A stretch of DNA of 64,000 nucleotides from Hominenteromicrobium mulieris (GTDB lineage: Bacteria; Bacillota; Clostridia; Oscillospirales; Acutalibacteraceae). This document shows positions 25,910 through 34,753 of the stretch, in pieces. Within the stretch, counting starts at the first letter, position 1; each line of letters begins with the position of its first letter. The notes beneath the pieces are model-generated. The model was not told the DNA's origin, searched no databases, and saw only the letters and a list, made by a program, of their open reading frames with translations. The position numbers and the translations under genes were made by a program. The stretch lies in assembly GCF_020687165.1 (NCBI RefSeq), contig NZ_JAJEQC010000006.1. One strand, 5' to 3'.

Positions 25910-25941
25910 AAGCACGCATACTCGAAAGTTCTGCGTGCTTG
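25910..25941 (-). terminator. Terminator of the membrane protein gene
   Basis: On the minus strand AAGCACGCA/TGCGTGCTT is followed by TTCTTTTGG. It lies 24 nt after the minus-strand gene ending at 25965. Confidence 0.7.
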
Positions 25942-25964
25942 AGTTTTTTATCTAAAGGGAACGA

Positions 25965-26444
25965 TCAGGATTTAGAAGCGGGTGCGGGGTCGGCATCTGC
26001 GGCTTTCGGCGTGTCGTCTCCCTTGTGCCTCCAGTTCAGCCATGCACAGAACGTGTAGAGAACGGGGAGAACGAGGTCGAGAACATAGGTGCAGATTTCC
26101 GGCATATTTGGCGCATCGCCGGTGAAAATCTCGTACAAAACATTGAAAAGAATGATGACGCCGGTAGCAAGGCCCAGAAAAAAGCACGGCTTCATGCTGT
26201 TCGGGCGGTCTGCACGGGCGTGGCCCATCAGCCCCGCAATGAGCAGCAAAACGGGCACAAGCATCGCGCCCGCAACGGACAGCACCGGCATAGAGGAATT
26301 AAAGTAAGCGGAAAGGTCGTATTCCTCCACGTATTTTCGGTCGATGAGGCACAGCAGAAGCGCCACAAGCGACGCTGCACCGTACAAAACGAACAGCACG
26401 CTGCAAATTTTAAGCGGAAGTTTCCCTTTTATCTTTATGGCCAT
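25965..26444 (-). CDS. Small integral membrane protein of unknown function
   Basis: A 159-residue protein with four hydrophobic segments (about residues 12-32, 50-72, 80-105 and 115-135) and a short hydrophilic C-terminus rich in Asp, Ala and Pro. I recognise no family. The start at 26444 (MAIKIKGKLPLKICSVLF) is chosen because AAAAGGA lies about 10 nt upstream; the frame is open to 26537 without a ribosome site. It is a single gene with its own terminator, divergent from GH127. Confidence 0.7.
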   Translation of the reverse strand: MAIKIKGKLPLKICSVLFVLYGAASLVALLLCLIDRKYVEEYDLSAYFNSSMPVLSVAGAMLVPVLLLIAGLMGHARADRPNSMKPCFFLGLATGVIILFNVLYEIFTGDAPNMPEICTYVLDLVLPVLYTFCAWLNWRHKGDDTPKAADADPAPASKS

Positions 26445-26575
26445 GCGGCACGCATCCTTTTTTGGTTCGATTTTCTCGGAAAAAATTTTATAGTTTGATT
26501 TTACCTGCAACGCGTGAAAATTGCAACCGTTTTTCATGAACTTTCCGTATCAAAATAAAAGTTTTCCGAAAACAG

Positions 26576-26604
26576 TTGCATTCTCCGTTTGAATGTGCTA
26601 TAAA
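26576..26604 (+). promoter_or_regulatory. Promoter of the GH127 gene
   Basis: TTGCAT (26576-26581) and TATAAA (26599-26604) with 17-bp spacing, 44 bp before the start codon. Confidence 0.65.
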
Positions 26605-26647
26605 AGATGTACGAACAACTTGAAGTTCATGATGGAGGTTTGTAAAG

Positions 26648-28573
26648 ATGAAAAGCGAACGTATCCCCGTAAAATCCTTTTCCGCCGATAACGGTTTCAT
26701 CGGCAAAATGCAGAAGCTCGTGCGCGAGGAGGTGCTGCCGTATCAGTATAATATCCTGAACGACGCCATCCCGGGTATCGAAAAGAGCCACGCCATTGAA
26801 AATATCCGCCTTGCAGCTGAAAAGCTGAGGGGCAAGGACGTAAAGCCGGACGAATTCTACGGTATGGTGTTCCAAGACAGCGATGTTGCAAAGTGGATCG
26901 AAGCGGCAGCCTATGCGCTTGCAGCGGGCGAAGACCCGGAGCTTGAAAAGGCCGTGGACGAGACCATTCAGCTCTACGGCGCTTCCCAGCACGAAGATGG
27001 CTATGTCGATTCCTATTTCACCGTGAAGTGTCCCGACAAAATGTGGACGAACATCTGCGATGCACATGAGCTTTACTGTGCAGGCCACATGATGGAGGCT
27101 GCCGTGGCGTATTATGAGGTCACCGGCAAGCGCGAGCTGCTCGACATCATGTCGAAGAGTGCAGACTGCATTTACGAGCAATTCATGAAGAAAAACACGC
27201 GCGCTTACCCGGGCCACCCGGAGGTGGAGCTCGCACTGATGCGTCTGTGGCGCGCCACGGGCAACGAAAAGTATAAGGAGCTTGCAAAGCACTTTGTAGA
27301 CGTGCGCGGTCAGGCCCCGAACTATTTCGTGGAAGAAAAAAAGAACCGCGGCTGGAACGTTTGGGACGGCACGGAGGAGCTGAATACCGACTATACCCAG
27401 AGCACCCTGCCCGTGCGTGAGCAGAAGGACGCCGTGGGCCACGCCGTGCGTGCCGTGTACCTTTACACCGGCATGGCGGACGTCGCAAAGGAAACACAGG
27501 ACGAGACACTGCTTGCTGCCTGCCGCAATTTGTGGGAGAGCATCACAAAGCGCCGCATGTACATTACGGGCGGCATCGGCTCCACGTTTATGGGTGAAGC
27601 CTTTACGGTCGATTATGACCTGCCGAACGACACCGTGTACGCCGAGACCTGCGCCTCCATCGGTCTGATGTTCTTCGCGAAGAAGATGCTTGAAAACGAG
27701 CACCGCGGCGAATATGCCGATGTGATGGAGCGCGCGTTCTACAACACCGTGCTCGCCGGCATGCAGCTTGACGGCAAGCGTTTCTTCTATGTGAACCCGC
27801 TTGAGGTCGTACCGGGCATTTCCGGCAAGGCCGTCACGCACCGCGCAGTGCTGCCCACCCGCCCGCAGTGGTATGCCTGCGCATGCTGCCCGCCGAACGT
27901 GGCGCGCATGGTGTCTTCCTTCGGCTCCTATGCGTACAGCGAAAATGAAGACACGTTCTTCATTGACCTCTATGCAGGCGGCACGGTGAAGACCGAAAAG
28001 GGCATCACGCTCACCTGCGAGACCGATTTCCCGCACGGCGGCACGGCAAAGTATACGATTAAGGGCGAAGCGGAAACGACGGTCGCTATCCGCATTCCGG
28101 CATGGAGCGAAAAGAGCTTGCTGACCGTAAACGGCGAAGTGGTTGACCTTAACGCCGTGACAAAGGACGGTTACGCTTACATCACCCGCGCATGGAAAGA
28201 CGGCGATACGCTTGCGCTCACCATGGACATGACCCCGCACGTTGTGTACGCCTCCGCAAAGATCGCGGCGGACAGCGGCAAGGTGTGTGTACAGCGCGGC
28301 GCGCTCGTCTACTGCGCAGAGGAAGTCGATAACGGCAAGGTGCTGCCGCTGTATGTCAAAGCCGGTGCAGAGCCGAAGGCGCTCGATTTCGAGCCCGAAA
28401 CGCTCGGCGGCATTGTGCCCGTAGAGATCGCAGGCTGCGCACAGCAGGACATCGACACGCTGTATTCCACAAAGGTTCCGAAATTTGTGGAAAAGACAAT
28501 CCGCCTTATCCCGTATTACACATGGGCAAACCGCGGCGAAAACCAGATGCGTGTTTGGCTGCCGGTCAAATAA
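26648..28573 (+). CDS. Beta-L-arabinofuranosidase, glycoside hydrolase family 127
   Basis: A 641-residue cytoplasmic enzyme (no signal peptide) that should release beta-L-arabinofuranose from plant glycans or hydroxyproline-rich glycoproteins. YQYNILND, the all-helical barrel and the cysteine cluster in YACACCPPNVARMVSSFGSY match GH127, where a zinc-bound Cys is the nucleophile and a Glu is the acid/base (probably in VYAETCASIG). The C-terminal third is beta-sandwich. GGAGG precedes the ATG. No transporter or arabinose catabolic gene is adjacent, so the substrate must arrive through a system encoded elsewhere. Confidence 0.9.
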   Translation: MKSERIPVKSFSADNGFIGKMQKLVREEVLPYQYNILNDAIPGIEKSHAIENIRLAAEKLRGKDVKPDEFYGMVFQDSDVAKWIEAAAYALAAGEDPELEKAVDETIQLYGASQHEDGYVDSYFTVKCPDKMWTNICDAHELYCAGHMMEAAVAYYEVTGKRELLDIMSKSADCIYEQFMKKNTRAYPGHPEVELALMRLWRATGNEKYKELAKHFVDVRGQAPNYFVEEKKNRGWNVWDGTEELNTDYTQSTLPVREQKDAVGHAVRAVYLYTGMADVAKETQDETLLAACRNLWESITKRRMYITGGIGSTFMGEAFTVDYDLPNDTVYAETCASIGLMFFAKKMLENEHRGEYADVMERAFYNTVLAGMQLDGKRFFYVNPLEVVPGISGKAVTHRAVLPTRPQWYACACCPPNVARMVSSFGSYAYSENEDTFFIDLYAGGTVKTEKGITLTCETDFPHGGTAKYTIKGEAETTVAIRIPAWSEKSLLTVNGEVVDLNAVTKDGYAYITRAWKDGDTLALTMDMTPHVVYASAKIAADSGKVCVQRGALVYCAEEVDNGKVLPLYVKAGAEPKALDFEPETLGGIVPVEIAGCAQQDIDTLYSTKVPKFVEKTIRLIPYYTWANRGENQMRVWLPVK

Positions 28574-28606
28574 GAAACGCGTTTATATCGTCATAACAGA
28601 ACAGAG

Positions 28607-28645
28607 AAAACCCGGTGCAGTCTGGATTCGGCTGCACCGGGTTTT
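28607..28645. terminator. Bidirectional terminator between GH127 and TM2 gene
   Basis: A perfect 14-bp stem AAAACCCGGTGCAG/CTGCACCGGGTTTT with an 11-nt loop. It ends GH127 on the plus strand and, read from the other side, can end the TM2-domain gene that stops at 28684. Confidence 0.85.
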
Positions 28646-28683
28646 GCTGTTTTGGAATTTTAGTCAATGGTATAAAATCAAGC

Positions 28684-29346
28684 TCAGTCAACAAACTTCA
28701 TGCCGTGACCATCCGTATAGATTGTGCCTTGCAAAAGGCGCACGCCTTCTATGATGCCCCAAATCTCGGAGACGATGGCAAGCGTGCCGCAGCTGCAAAC
28801 GGTGATGGCAAGCTGTGCAATGCCAAGGCCCGTTTTGCCGATGTAGAAGTTGTGCACGCCGAACACACCGAATAAAATGGCGAGCACACCGGCTGCAATG
28901 CGGCTTTTGGTGCCCTGCGGCGGGTCATACGGCTGTGCGTAGTTCTGCCCATACTGCGGCTGGCCGTTCGGGGCATAGTAGGTTTGCTGCGGGTTGTTAT
29001 AATTTGCATTATTGGCGTTCGCCTGGTACTGCTCCGTGTAGCGCGGGGGGCGGTAGTCGCCCGCGCCCTCCTGCGGGGTGGGCTGCGGCGGCTGTGCGGT
29101 GTAGGCCGCATAGGTGTACTGCGGCGGCTGATACTGCGGCGGCGTTGGCACCTCCGTTTTCGGTGCTTCCGGGGCAGCTTCTTCGGCTTTCGGCACATCG
29201 CAGCACGGTTCGTCTTTTGCGGCGGCTTCTGCCTGCTCCGCAAGGCGCTCGGCTTCGGCAAAGCTCTGCTCTACGGGATTCGTCAAGGTCGGCTCCGGCT
29301 TTGCGGTCTCCGGGGTGGTGTTCCGGGTGTTTTTTTCGTCTGTCAT
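28684..29346 (-). CDS. TM2 domain protein with long disordered N-terminus
   Basis: A 220-residue protein. Residues 1-145 are low-complexity: first acidic and Ala/Glu-rich, then Pro/Gln/Tyr/Asn-rich with repeated PPQY and YAQPY-like units. Residues about 148-215 form a TM2 domain: KSRIAAGVLAILFGVFGVHNFYIGKTGLGIAQL, a second helix, then GIIEGVRLLQG. TM2 proteins are small bacterial membrane proteins of unknown function. It is transcribed after a second TM2 gene 14 nt upstream, from one promoter. The Pro/Tyr-rich tail probably projects from the membrane. Confidence 0.85.
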   Translation of the reverse strand: MTDEKNTRNTTPETAKPEPTLTNPVEQSFAEAERLAEQAEAAAKDEPCCDVPKAEEAAPEAPKTEVPTPPQYQPPQYTYAAYTAQPPQPTPQEGAGDYRPPRYTEQYQANANNANYNNPQQTYYAPNGQPQYGQNYAQPYDPPQGTKSRIAAGVLAILFGVFGVHNFYIGKTGLGIAQLAITVCSCGTLAIVSEIWGIIEGVRLLQGTIYTDGHGMKFVD

Positions 29347-29360
29347 AAAAATCTCCTTTC

Positions 29361-29672
29361 TCAGTCCTTCAGCTTGATGCCGTTTGCATCCATTTTAATC
29401 TTGCCTTCTAAGATCTGCACGCCCTCAACAAGGCTCCAGACCCACACGGCAACTGTGGAAAGACCGCAGGTGAGAGGCGCGCCGAGCGTAGCGACCAAAA
29501 TCCGGATCAGTCCGCGCTGTGTATTGCCAAGGTAAAAATTGTGCACGCCGAATGTGCCCATCAGCATGCCGAACAGTCCGGCTGCGATACGGCTTTTTTG
29601 CGGATAACCGGCGGGCGGATCTATGCCGGAAAGCGGTGCGCCGGTGTAGGGATTGTAATTTTGACCTTGCAT
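29361..29672 (-). CDS. TM2 domain protein
   Basis: A 103-residue protein with the same TM2 core as its downstream neighbour (KSRIAAGLFGMLMGTFGVHNFYLGNTQRGLIRI, then VEGVQILEGKIKMDANGIKLKD). The start at 29672 (MQGQNYNPYTG) follows AGAGGAGACC; an upstream in-frame ATG lacks a ribosome site. The two genes look like a tandem duplication in which only the second gained the long N-terminal tail. Confidence 0.85.
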   Translation of the reverse strand: MQGQNYNPYTGAPLSGIDPPAGYPQKSRIAAGLFGMLMGTFGVHNFYLGNTQRGLIRILVATLGAPLTCGLSTVAVWVWSLVEGVQILEGKIKMDANGIKLKD

Positions 29673-29706
29673 ATACGGTCTCCTCTCATCTTTGTTTTGT
29701 GATTTT

Positions 29707-29735
29707 ATTGTAGCGAAAAATTTCTTTAGATGCAA
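29707..29735 (-). promoter_or_regulatory. Promoter of the TM2 gene pair
   Basis: On the minus strand TTGCAT (29735-29730) and TACAAT (29712-29707) are 17 bp apart, 35 bp before the first TM2 gene. Confidence 0.7.
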
Positions 29736-29812
29736 GCGTTTTTGCGCAATGTAAGAATGTCTTAAAATTTATGAAAGAGACGGAAAAATCATGCCGGAAA
29801 CGGTGCGAAATC

Positions 29813-29841
29813 TTGAAAAAAAGCGCGGGCTGTTGTATACT
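29813..29841 (+). promoter_or_regulatory. Promoter of the degV gene
   Basis: TTGAAA (29813-29818) and TATACT (29836-29841) with 17-bp spacing. Confidence 0.65.
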
Positions 29842-29894
29842 GAAACAACATAAACACCGTAAAACGAATCGAAAGCGGAGAGGAGAATTCTGCA

Positions 29895-30737
29895 ATGAGG
29901 ATTAAAATTTCGGCGGACAGCACATGCGATCTGTCGCCGGAGCTTATCGAAACGTATAATATCGGCATTACGCCGCTGTACATTGAAAAGGGCGGGCAGA
30001 ATTGTCGCGACGGCATGGACATCACGCCGCAGGAGATTTTCGACTACGTGCGCTCCGGCAAGGGCGTGTGCCGCACTGCTGCCGTGAACGTGGACGATTA
30101 CACGGCATTTTTCAAAAAATGCAGGGAAAATTACGACGCGGTGATCCATTTTAATATCAGCAGTGATTTTTCCAGCTGCTACCAGAACGCCTGCACCGCT
30201 GCGGCGGAGTTTGAAAACGTGTATGTGGTCGATTCCCGCAATCTTTCCACGGGCATCGCGCTGCTCGTTTTGGATGCCGCAGAGCGTGCGGAAAAGGGCG
30301 AGGACCCCAAAGAGATTGCCGCGCTCATGCGCGAAACGGCGAAAAAAGTAGAGGCGAGCTTCGTCATCGATACGCTTTTTTATCTGCAAAAGGGCGGCAG
30401 ATGCTCTACCTTGGCGGCGCTCGGCGCGAATTTATTGAAGCTAAAGCCGTGCATTGAAGTGAAGGACGGCAAAATGGGCGTGGGCAAAAAGTACCGCGGC
30501 AAGATCGACAATTGCATTGCACAGTATGTGCGCGAGCGTTTGCAGGGCAGAGACGATTTGAGACGAAATCGCATTTTCATCACGCACTCGGGCTGTGCGC
30601 CGGAGATTGTGGAGAACGTGAAAGCGATCATCAAGGAATGCGGCGGCTTCGACGAGGTGTTGGAGACCTATGCCGGCTGCACGGTCTCCAGTCACTGCGG
30701 CCCGAACACGCTGGGCGTTTTGTTTGTGAAAAAGTAA
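29895..30737 (+). CDS. DegV family fatty-acid-binding protein
   Basis: A 280-residue two-domain DegV protein. It has the opening KISADSTCDLSPEL, VVDSRNLSTGIALLVLDAA, LFYLQKGGRCS and the C-terminal THSGCAPE...YAGCTVSSHCGPNTLGV. Homologues such as FakB bind fatty acids for phosphorylation by FakA, allowing use of exogenous fatty acids. No fakA lies nearby. AGAGGAG precedes the ATG. Confidence 0.9.
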   Translation: MRIKISADSTCDLSPELIETYNIGITPLYIEKGGQNCRDGMDITPQEIFDYVRSGKGVCRTAAVNVDDYTAFFKKCRENYDAVIHFNISSDFSSCYQNACTAAAEFENVYVVDSRNLSTGIALLVLDAAERAEKGEDPKEIAALMRETAKKVEASFVIDTLFYLQKGGRCSTLAALGANLLKLKPCIEVKDGKMGVGKKYRGKIDNCIAQYVRERLQGRDDLRRNRIFITHSGCAPEIVENVKAIIKECGGFDEVLETYAGCTVSSHCGPNTLGVLFVKK

Positions 30738-30742
30738 ATTCT

Positions 30743-30896
30743 AAAAGGCTTCGCCTTTTTGGGAGACCCCCTAATTGGGTCTCCCACGGACGGAACGTCC
30801 ACTGGAAGTTCCGTCATGATTTTTGGTAGACAAAAGGATTTCGAGCTCTGCGGAGCTCGACCAACTTTTTGAAAAAAAGTTGATTAAAAACTTTAT
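30743..30896 (+). repeat. Multi-hairpin intergenic repeat, copy D
   Basis: Plus orientation: h1 AAAAGGC/GCCTTTT (30743-30759), h2 GGGAGACCC/GGGTCTCCC (30761-30785), h3 GGACG/CGTCC, core ATGATTTTTGGTAGAC and AAAAGGATTTCG, h4 GAGCTC/GAGCTC (30843-30858), h6 CAACTTTTT/AAAAAGTTG-type stem (30862-30882), and tail ATTAAAAACTTTA. Block h5 is absent. It fills the gap between degV and the ClC gene. Confidence 0.8.
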
Positions 30897-30933
30897 TTGT
30901 CAATAAAGACATGAACTAAGTGAGGAAAGAACA

Positions 30934-32199
30934 ATGGAGAACAAAGAGAAAATTCGCTCGCTTGCGGAAAACGTGTGGGCGTACATTGCGGCGTTTTTGC
31001 GGTGGGGCGTTTTAGGCTTGCTTGTCGGCGGGCTTGGCGGCTTCGTCGGCGCGCTGTTTGCAAAATCCGTTGCGTGGGCAACGGCCATGCGCGGCGCTAA
31101 CCCATGGCTTTTATATTTGCTGCCCGTCGGCGGTTTAGCCATTGTGGGCGTTTATAAACTTTGCCGCGTTTCCGGCGTGGGCACGAACGAGGTGTTCGAG
31201 GGTGTACGCAGCAATAAAGGTGTTTCCATTTTGCTTGCGCCGGCCATTTTCCTCGGCACAACGATTACACACCTGCTCGGCGGCTCCGCGGGCCGCGAGG
31301 GCGCGGCGCTCCAAATCGGCGGAAGCGTGGCGACGTTCTTCGGCAAGCTGTTCCGTTTAAATGAAGAAGACCGCCACATTCTCACCATGTGCGGTATGAG
31401 CGGCGTGTTCGCGGCGGTATTCGGCACGCCGATGGCGGCATGTGTCTTCGCGATAGAGGTCGTCAGCGTCGGTCGCTTCTGCACCTCGGCGCTGTTCCCG
31501 TGCATCGTGTCCTCTGCGTCTGCCTATGCACTGGCGCTGGTTATGGGCGTTGCCCCGGAGCATTTTCTCGTCGAAAATGTCCCGGCATTTGACATTTCCA
31601 CAATGTGGCGTGTACTCGTTATCGCTATTTTGTGTGCGATTGCCAGTATGCTGTTCTGCTGGGCGATGCACAGCGGCGCAAAGCTCTTCAAAAAGCTTTT
31701 TAAAAACGAATTTCTCCGCGCGGCGGTCGGCGGCATTGTGGTGATTTTGCTCACATTGCTTGTCGGTACGCGTGCGTATAACGGCGGCGGTATGGACGTC
31801 ATCGAGCGCATTTTTGAAGAGGGCGTCGTGCGTCCCGAGGCATTCCTGCTCAAGATGATCTTTACCTCCATCACGATCGGCGCAGGCTTTAAAGGCGGCG
31901 AGATCGTGCCCACGCTGTTCATCGGTGCCACGCTCGGCGGTACGCTGGCGCTGCTTGTCGGTCTGAGTCCCGCGTTCGGCGCGGCCATCGGCATAGCGGC
32001 GCTGTTCTGCGGTGTGACGAACTGCCCCATTGCGACAATTCTGCTCAGCGTAGAGCTCTTCGGCGGCGAAAGCGCACTGTTCTGCATGATCGCGGCGCTT
32101 GTAAGCTTCCTGTTTTCGGGCTATTTCAGCCTTTATTCCGGACAGCAGCTTATTTATTCGAAATTGAGCGAGAAAGAGATCAATGTGCACGGACACTAA
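30934..32199 (+). CDS. ClC family anion transporter, possibly fluoride/proton antiporter
   Basis: A 421-residue ClC protein with the expected many hydrophobic helices. The gating glutamate motif appears as GGSAGREGAALQIGG and the late filter region as FKGGEIVPTLFIGATLGG. The usual GSGIP serine motif is not obvious after the first helices, where SGVGTNEVFEGV stands instead. That favours the fluoride-exporting CLC-F branch over chloride channels, but I would not assert it. No fluoride riboswitch is seen upstream. GAGGAAAGAAC precedes the ATG. Confidence 0.8.
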   Translation: MENKEKIRSLAENVWAYIAAFLRWGVLGLLVGGLGGFVGALFAKSVAWATAMRGANPWLLYLLPVGGLAIVGVYKLCRVSGVGTNEVFEGVRSNKGVSILLAPAIFLGTTITHLLGGSAGREGAALQIGGSVATFFGKLFRLNEEDRHILTMCGMSGVFAAVFGTPMAACVFAIEVVSVGRFCTSALFPCIVSSASAYALALVMGVAPEHFLVENVPAFDISTMWRVLVIAILCAIASMLFCWAMHSGAKLFKKLFKNEFLRAAVGGIVVILLTLLVGTRAYNGGGMDVIERIFEEGVVRPEAFLLKMIFTSITIGAGFKGGEIVPTLFIGATLGGTLALLVGLSPAFGAAIGIAALFCGVTNCPIATILLSVELFGGESALFCMIAALVSFLFSGYFSLYSGQQLIYSKLSEKEINVHGH

Positions 32200-32220
32200 G
32201 CCGAGAACACAGGCAAAATC

Positions 32221-32249
32221 TTGACAAAACGCACTTGGCGTGGTAGAGT
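32221..32249 (+). promoter_or_regulatory. Promoter of the thiC riboswitch transcript
   Basis: TTGACA (32221-32226) and TAGAGT (32244-32249) with 17-bp spacing, about 30 bp upstream of the THI box. Confidence 0.7.
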
Positions 32250-32276
32250 AAGTACGCGGAAAACGCAAAAAATAGT

Positions 32277-32400
32277 AAACGGGGTGCTCGTATACGGGCT
32301 GAGAGGAGGGTGTGACCCTCAACCCGAATAACCTGATTTGGATAATGCCAACGTAGGGAACGGAAATATCCGGGTATGTGTCATTATCACATGCCCTTTT
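32277..32400 (+). ncRNA. TPP riboswitch (THI element) with terminator
   Basis: All conserved blocks are visible: GGGGTGC, GGGCTGAGA, ACCCGAATAACCTGATTTGG and ATAATGCCAACGTAGGGA (aptamer about 32279-32361). It is followed at 32372-32396 by the hairpin GGGTATGTG/CACATGCCC and a TTTTCTTTTG run. Thiamine pyrophosphate binding should favour this terminator and switch off thiC. Confidence 0.97.
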
Positions 32401-32438
32401 CTTTTGTTCCGAAACACGCATTAGGAAAGGAACAGAAA

Positions 32439-33746
32439 ATGGAATACACAACGCAGATGGATGCCGCCCGCAAGGGCATTTTTACGCCGGAAATGGCGAA
32501 AGTTGCCGAAAAAGAGCATTTGGAGCCGAAAAAACTCATGGCGCTCATGGCGGAGGGCAAGGTTATCATCCCGTGCAATAAGGTGCATACATGCATAGAG
32601 CCGAACGGCCTCGGCTCCATGCTGAAGACGAAGATCAACGTCAATCTCGGCACGTCCCGCGACCTCACCGACCTTAACATGGAGCTTGAAAAAGTGAATC
32701 ATGCGGTCGAAATGGGCGCGGAGGCCATTATGGACCTCAGCTCCTTCGGCGATACGCAGAAGTTCCGCCGCAAGCTGACGCACGAGTGTCCGGCGATGAT
32801 CGGCACCGTGCCGATCTATGACGCGGTCGTTTACTACCACAAGGCGCTCGGCAAAATCACTGCGCGCGAGTGGATTGACATTGTGCGCATGCATGCGGAG
32901 GACGGCGTAGACTTCATGACCATCCACTGCGGCATCAATAAAGAGACGGCGAAGAAGTTTAAACGCAACCGCCGTTTGATGAACATCGTTTCCCGCGGCG
33001 GCTCCATCATTTTTGCATGGATGGAAATGACCGGCGAGGAGAACCCGTTCTTCCAGTATTTTGACGAAATTCTCGATATTTGCCGTGAATATGACGTGAC
33101 GCTCAGCCTCGGCGATGCATGCCGCCCCGGCTGCCTGCAGGACGCGACCGACGCTTCGCAGATTGAAGAACTCATCACGCTCGGCGAGCTGACCAAGCGC
33201 GCGTGGGAAAAAGACGTGCAGATCATGATCGAGGGCCCCGGCCATATGCCGCTCAACCAGATTGCGGCGAACATGGAGATTCAGAAAACGCTGTGCCACG
33301 GCGCACCGTTCTATGTGCTCGGCCCGATCGTCACGGACATCGCCCCGGGCTATGACCATATCACCTCCGCCATCGGCGGCACGGTGGCAGCCATGAACGG
33401 CGCATCGTTCCTGTGTTACGTCACGCCCGCAGAGCACCTGCGCTTGCCGGACGTGGACGACGTGAAGGAGGGCATCATCGCGGCACGCATTGCAGCGCAC
33501 GCGGCTGACATTGCAAAGGGCGTTCCGCACGCGATGGATTGGGACAACGAAATGGCAGTTGCCAGAAAGAAGCTTGACTGGAACGCGATGTTTGACCTCG
33601 CAATCGACCCCGAAAAGGCGCGCCGCTACCGCGAATCCTCTCGCCCGGAGAAGGAAGACACGTGCAGCATGTGCGGCAACTTCTGCGCGGTGAAGAACAT
33701 GAACCGCATCTTAGACGGCGAGATCGTATCCATCTTCGATGAATAA
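32439..33746 (+). CDS. thiC: Phosphomethylpyrimidine synthase
   Basis: ThiC is a radical SAM enzyme that rearranges aminoimidazole ribotide into the thiamine pyrimidine HMP-P. The 435-residue protein is the shorter form lacking the N-terminal extension of some bacteria. The C-terminal cluster motif CSMCGNFCAVK (CxxCx4C) is intact, and MIEGPGHMPLNQI and LGDACRPGC are typical. The start at 32439 follows AGGAAAGG, downstream of the riboswitch terminator. No other thi gene is adjacent, so the rest of thiamine synthesis is elsewhere or salvage is used. Confidence 0.97.
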   Translation: MEYTTQMDAARKGIFTPEMAKVAEKEHLEPKKLMALMAEGKVIIPCNKVHTCIEPNGLGSMLKTKINVNLGTSRDLTDLNMELEKVNHAVEMGAEAIMDLSSFGDTQKFRRKLTHECPAMIGTVPIYDAVVYYHKALGKITAREWIDIVRMHAEDGVDFMTIHCGINKETAKKFKRNRRLMNIVSRGGSIIFAWMEMTGEENPFFQYFDEILDICREYDVTLSLGDACRPGCLQDATDASQIEELITLGELTKRAWEKDVQIMIEGPGHMPLNQIAANMEIQKTLCHGAPFYVLGPIVTDIAPGYDHITSAIGGTVAAMNGASFLCYVTPAEHLRLPDVDDVKEGIIAARIAAHAADIAKGVPHAMDWDNEMAVARKKLDWNAMFDLAIDPEKARRYRESSRPEKEDTCSMCGNFCAVKNMNRILDGEIVSIFDE

Positions 33747-33780
33747 TTTGAGATCATAAGACTCCTATGTGATTTGAATA

Positions 33781-33825
33781 GAGAACGGCACAGCCTTGGG
33801 CTTCCTCCCGGGCTGTGCCGTTCTC
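33781..33825 (+). terminator. Terminator of thiC
   Basis: A perfect 15-bp stem GAGAACGGCACAGCC/GGCTGTGCCGTTCTC with a 15-nt loop, followed by a weak T run (GTTTA). Confidence 0.75.
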
Positions 33826-33840
33826 GTTTATATGGAAATA

Positions 33841-33865
33841 GCCACCCCGGTTTTGCCGGGGTGGC
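33841..33865 (-). terminator. Terminator of the hflKC operon
   Basis: A perfect 10-bp stem GCCACCCCGG/CCGGGGTGGC with a 5-nt loop. Read on the minus strand it is followed by TATTTCC, 10 nt after the hflC stop. Confidence 0.7.
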
Positions 33866-33874
33866 TATCAGGCT

Positions 33875-34750
33875 TTACGGATTCATCAAAATCTGTGCCA
33901 AGTCCGAATCCTTGCCTAAGATAATGGTCTTCTCGTCGCCGTTTAAGGTGCTCTTTAAGGCTTCAAGCGCCTGCGTGAATTTGTAGAACTCCTGCTTATC
34001 CTCGGTGTTGTACGCTTTGCCGAGCAGTCGCATGTATTCGGCTTCGCCCTCGGCCTGCAATTTTGCGGCTTCGGCCTCCGCGTTCGAGACAATGATGTTC
34101 ACCTGCTTATCGACGTCATTGCGGATAAGCGATGCTTCGTAGTTGCCGTCTGCGGTGTATTTTTCCGCAATCTGCTGGCGTTCGGAGATCATGCGGGCAT
34201 ATACGGCGCTTTCGTTTGCCTCCGGCAGGTCAAAGCGCTTGATTTTTACGTCCTCGACCTTGATGCCGTAGTTTGCGGCAAGCGTATCGACGCTTGTGGT
34301 AATGCCCTCGTAAATGTCGTTTCGCGCTGCGCCGTCGTCCATGTTGATGATGTTCGACTGCGAAAGCGTGCCCATTACGGTTTTGAGGGCGTTGTAGGTC
34401 AGCGCGTTTAAGCGTTCCTCAGCAACGCTCGTGTTGCCGAGCGATTGGTAAAATTTCAGCGGGTCGGAGACGCTCCACAGCACGTAGCAGTCCACGGTCA
34501 TGTTCTGCTTGTCGGCAGTCAGCACTTCGCTCGGCGGAATATCATACAGCATGGTGGCTTTCGGGAAGGACTTCACGCTGTCCAAAAACGGCACTTTAAA
34601 GTGCAGGCCCGGCTCATCGGTCGTCGAGATGATTTTAGAGAGCCGCACGGTGCAGCCGTATTCGTTTTCCTCCACGGTGTACACGGAATTAAAGAGGCAC
34701 ACAGCCGCCAGTATAAGCACGGCCAAGAGGATCACGGTTTTCTTTTTCAT
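33875..34750 (-). CDS. hflC: HflC-like SPFH/prohibitin protein
   Basis: A 291-residue membrane-anchored SPFH protein. A single N-terminal transmembrane helix (KKTVILLAVLILAAVCLFNSVYTV) is followed by the band-7 domain and a helical region with SERQQIAEKYTADGNYEA and Ala/Glu-rich repeats. HflC forms a large cage with HflK that holds and modulates FtsH. It begins 3 nt after the hflK stop, behind AAAGGAGAA. The pair is less common in Bacillota than in proteobacteria, but not unusual in Clostridia. Confidence 0.88.
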   Translation of the reverse strand: MKKKTVILLAVLILAAVCLFNSVYTVEENEYGCTVRLSKIISTTDEPGLHFKVPFLDSVKSFPKATMLYDIPPSEVLTADKQNMTVDCYVLWSVSDPLKFYQSLGNTSVAEERLNALTYNALKTVMGTLSQSNIINMDDGAARNDIYEGITTSVDTLAANYGIKVEDVKIKRFDLPEANESAVYARMISERQQIAEKYTADGNYEASLIRNDVDKQVNIIVSNAEAEAAKLQAEGEAEYMRLLGKAYNTEDKQEFYKFTQALEALKSTLNGDEKTIILGKDSDLAQILMNP

Positions 34751-34753
34751 CGG

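Noticed and set aside
30743..30933. Possible fluoride riboswitch before the ClC gene
   Set aside because: The gap is filled by repeat copy D; the conserved crcB-motif blocks are not present.
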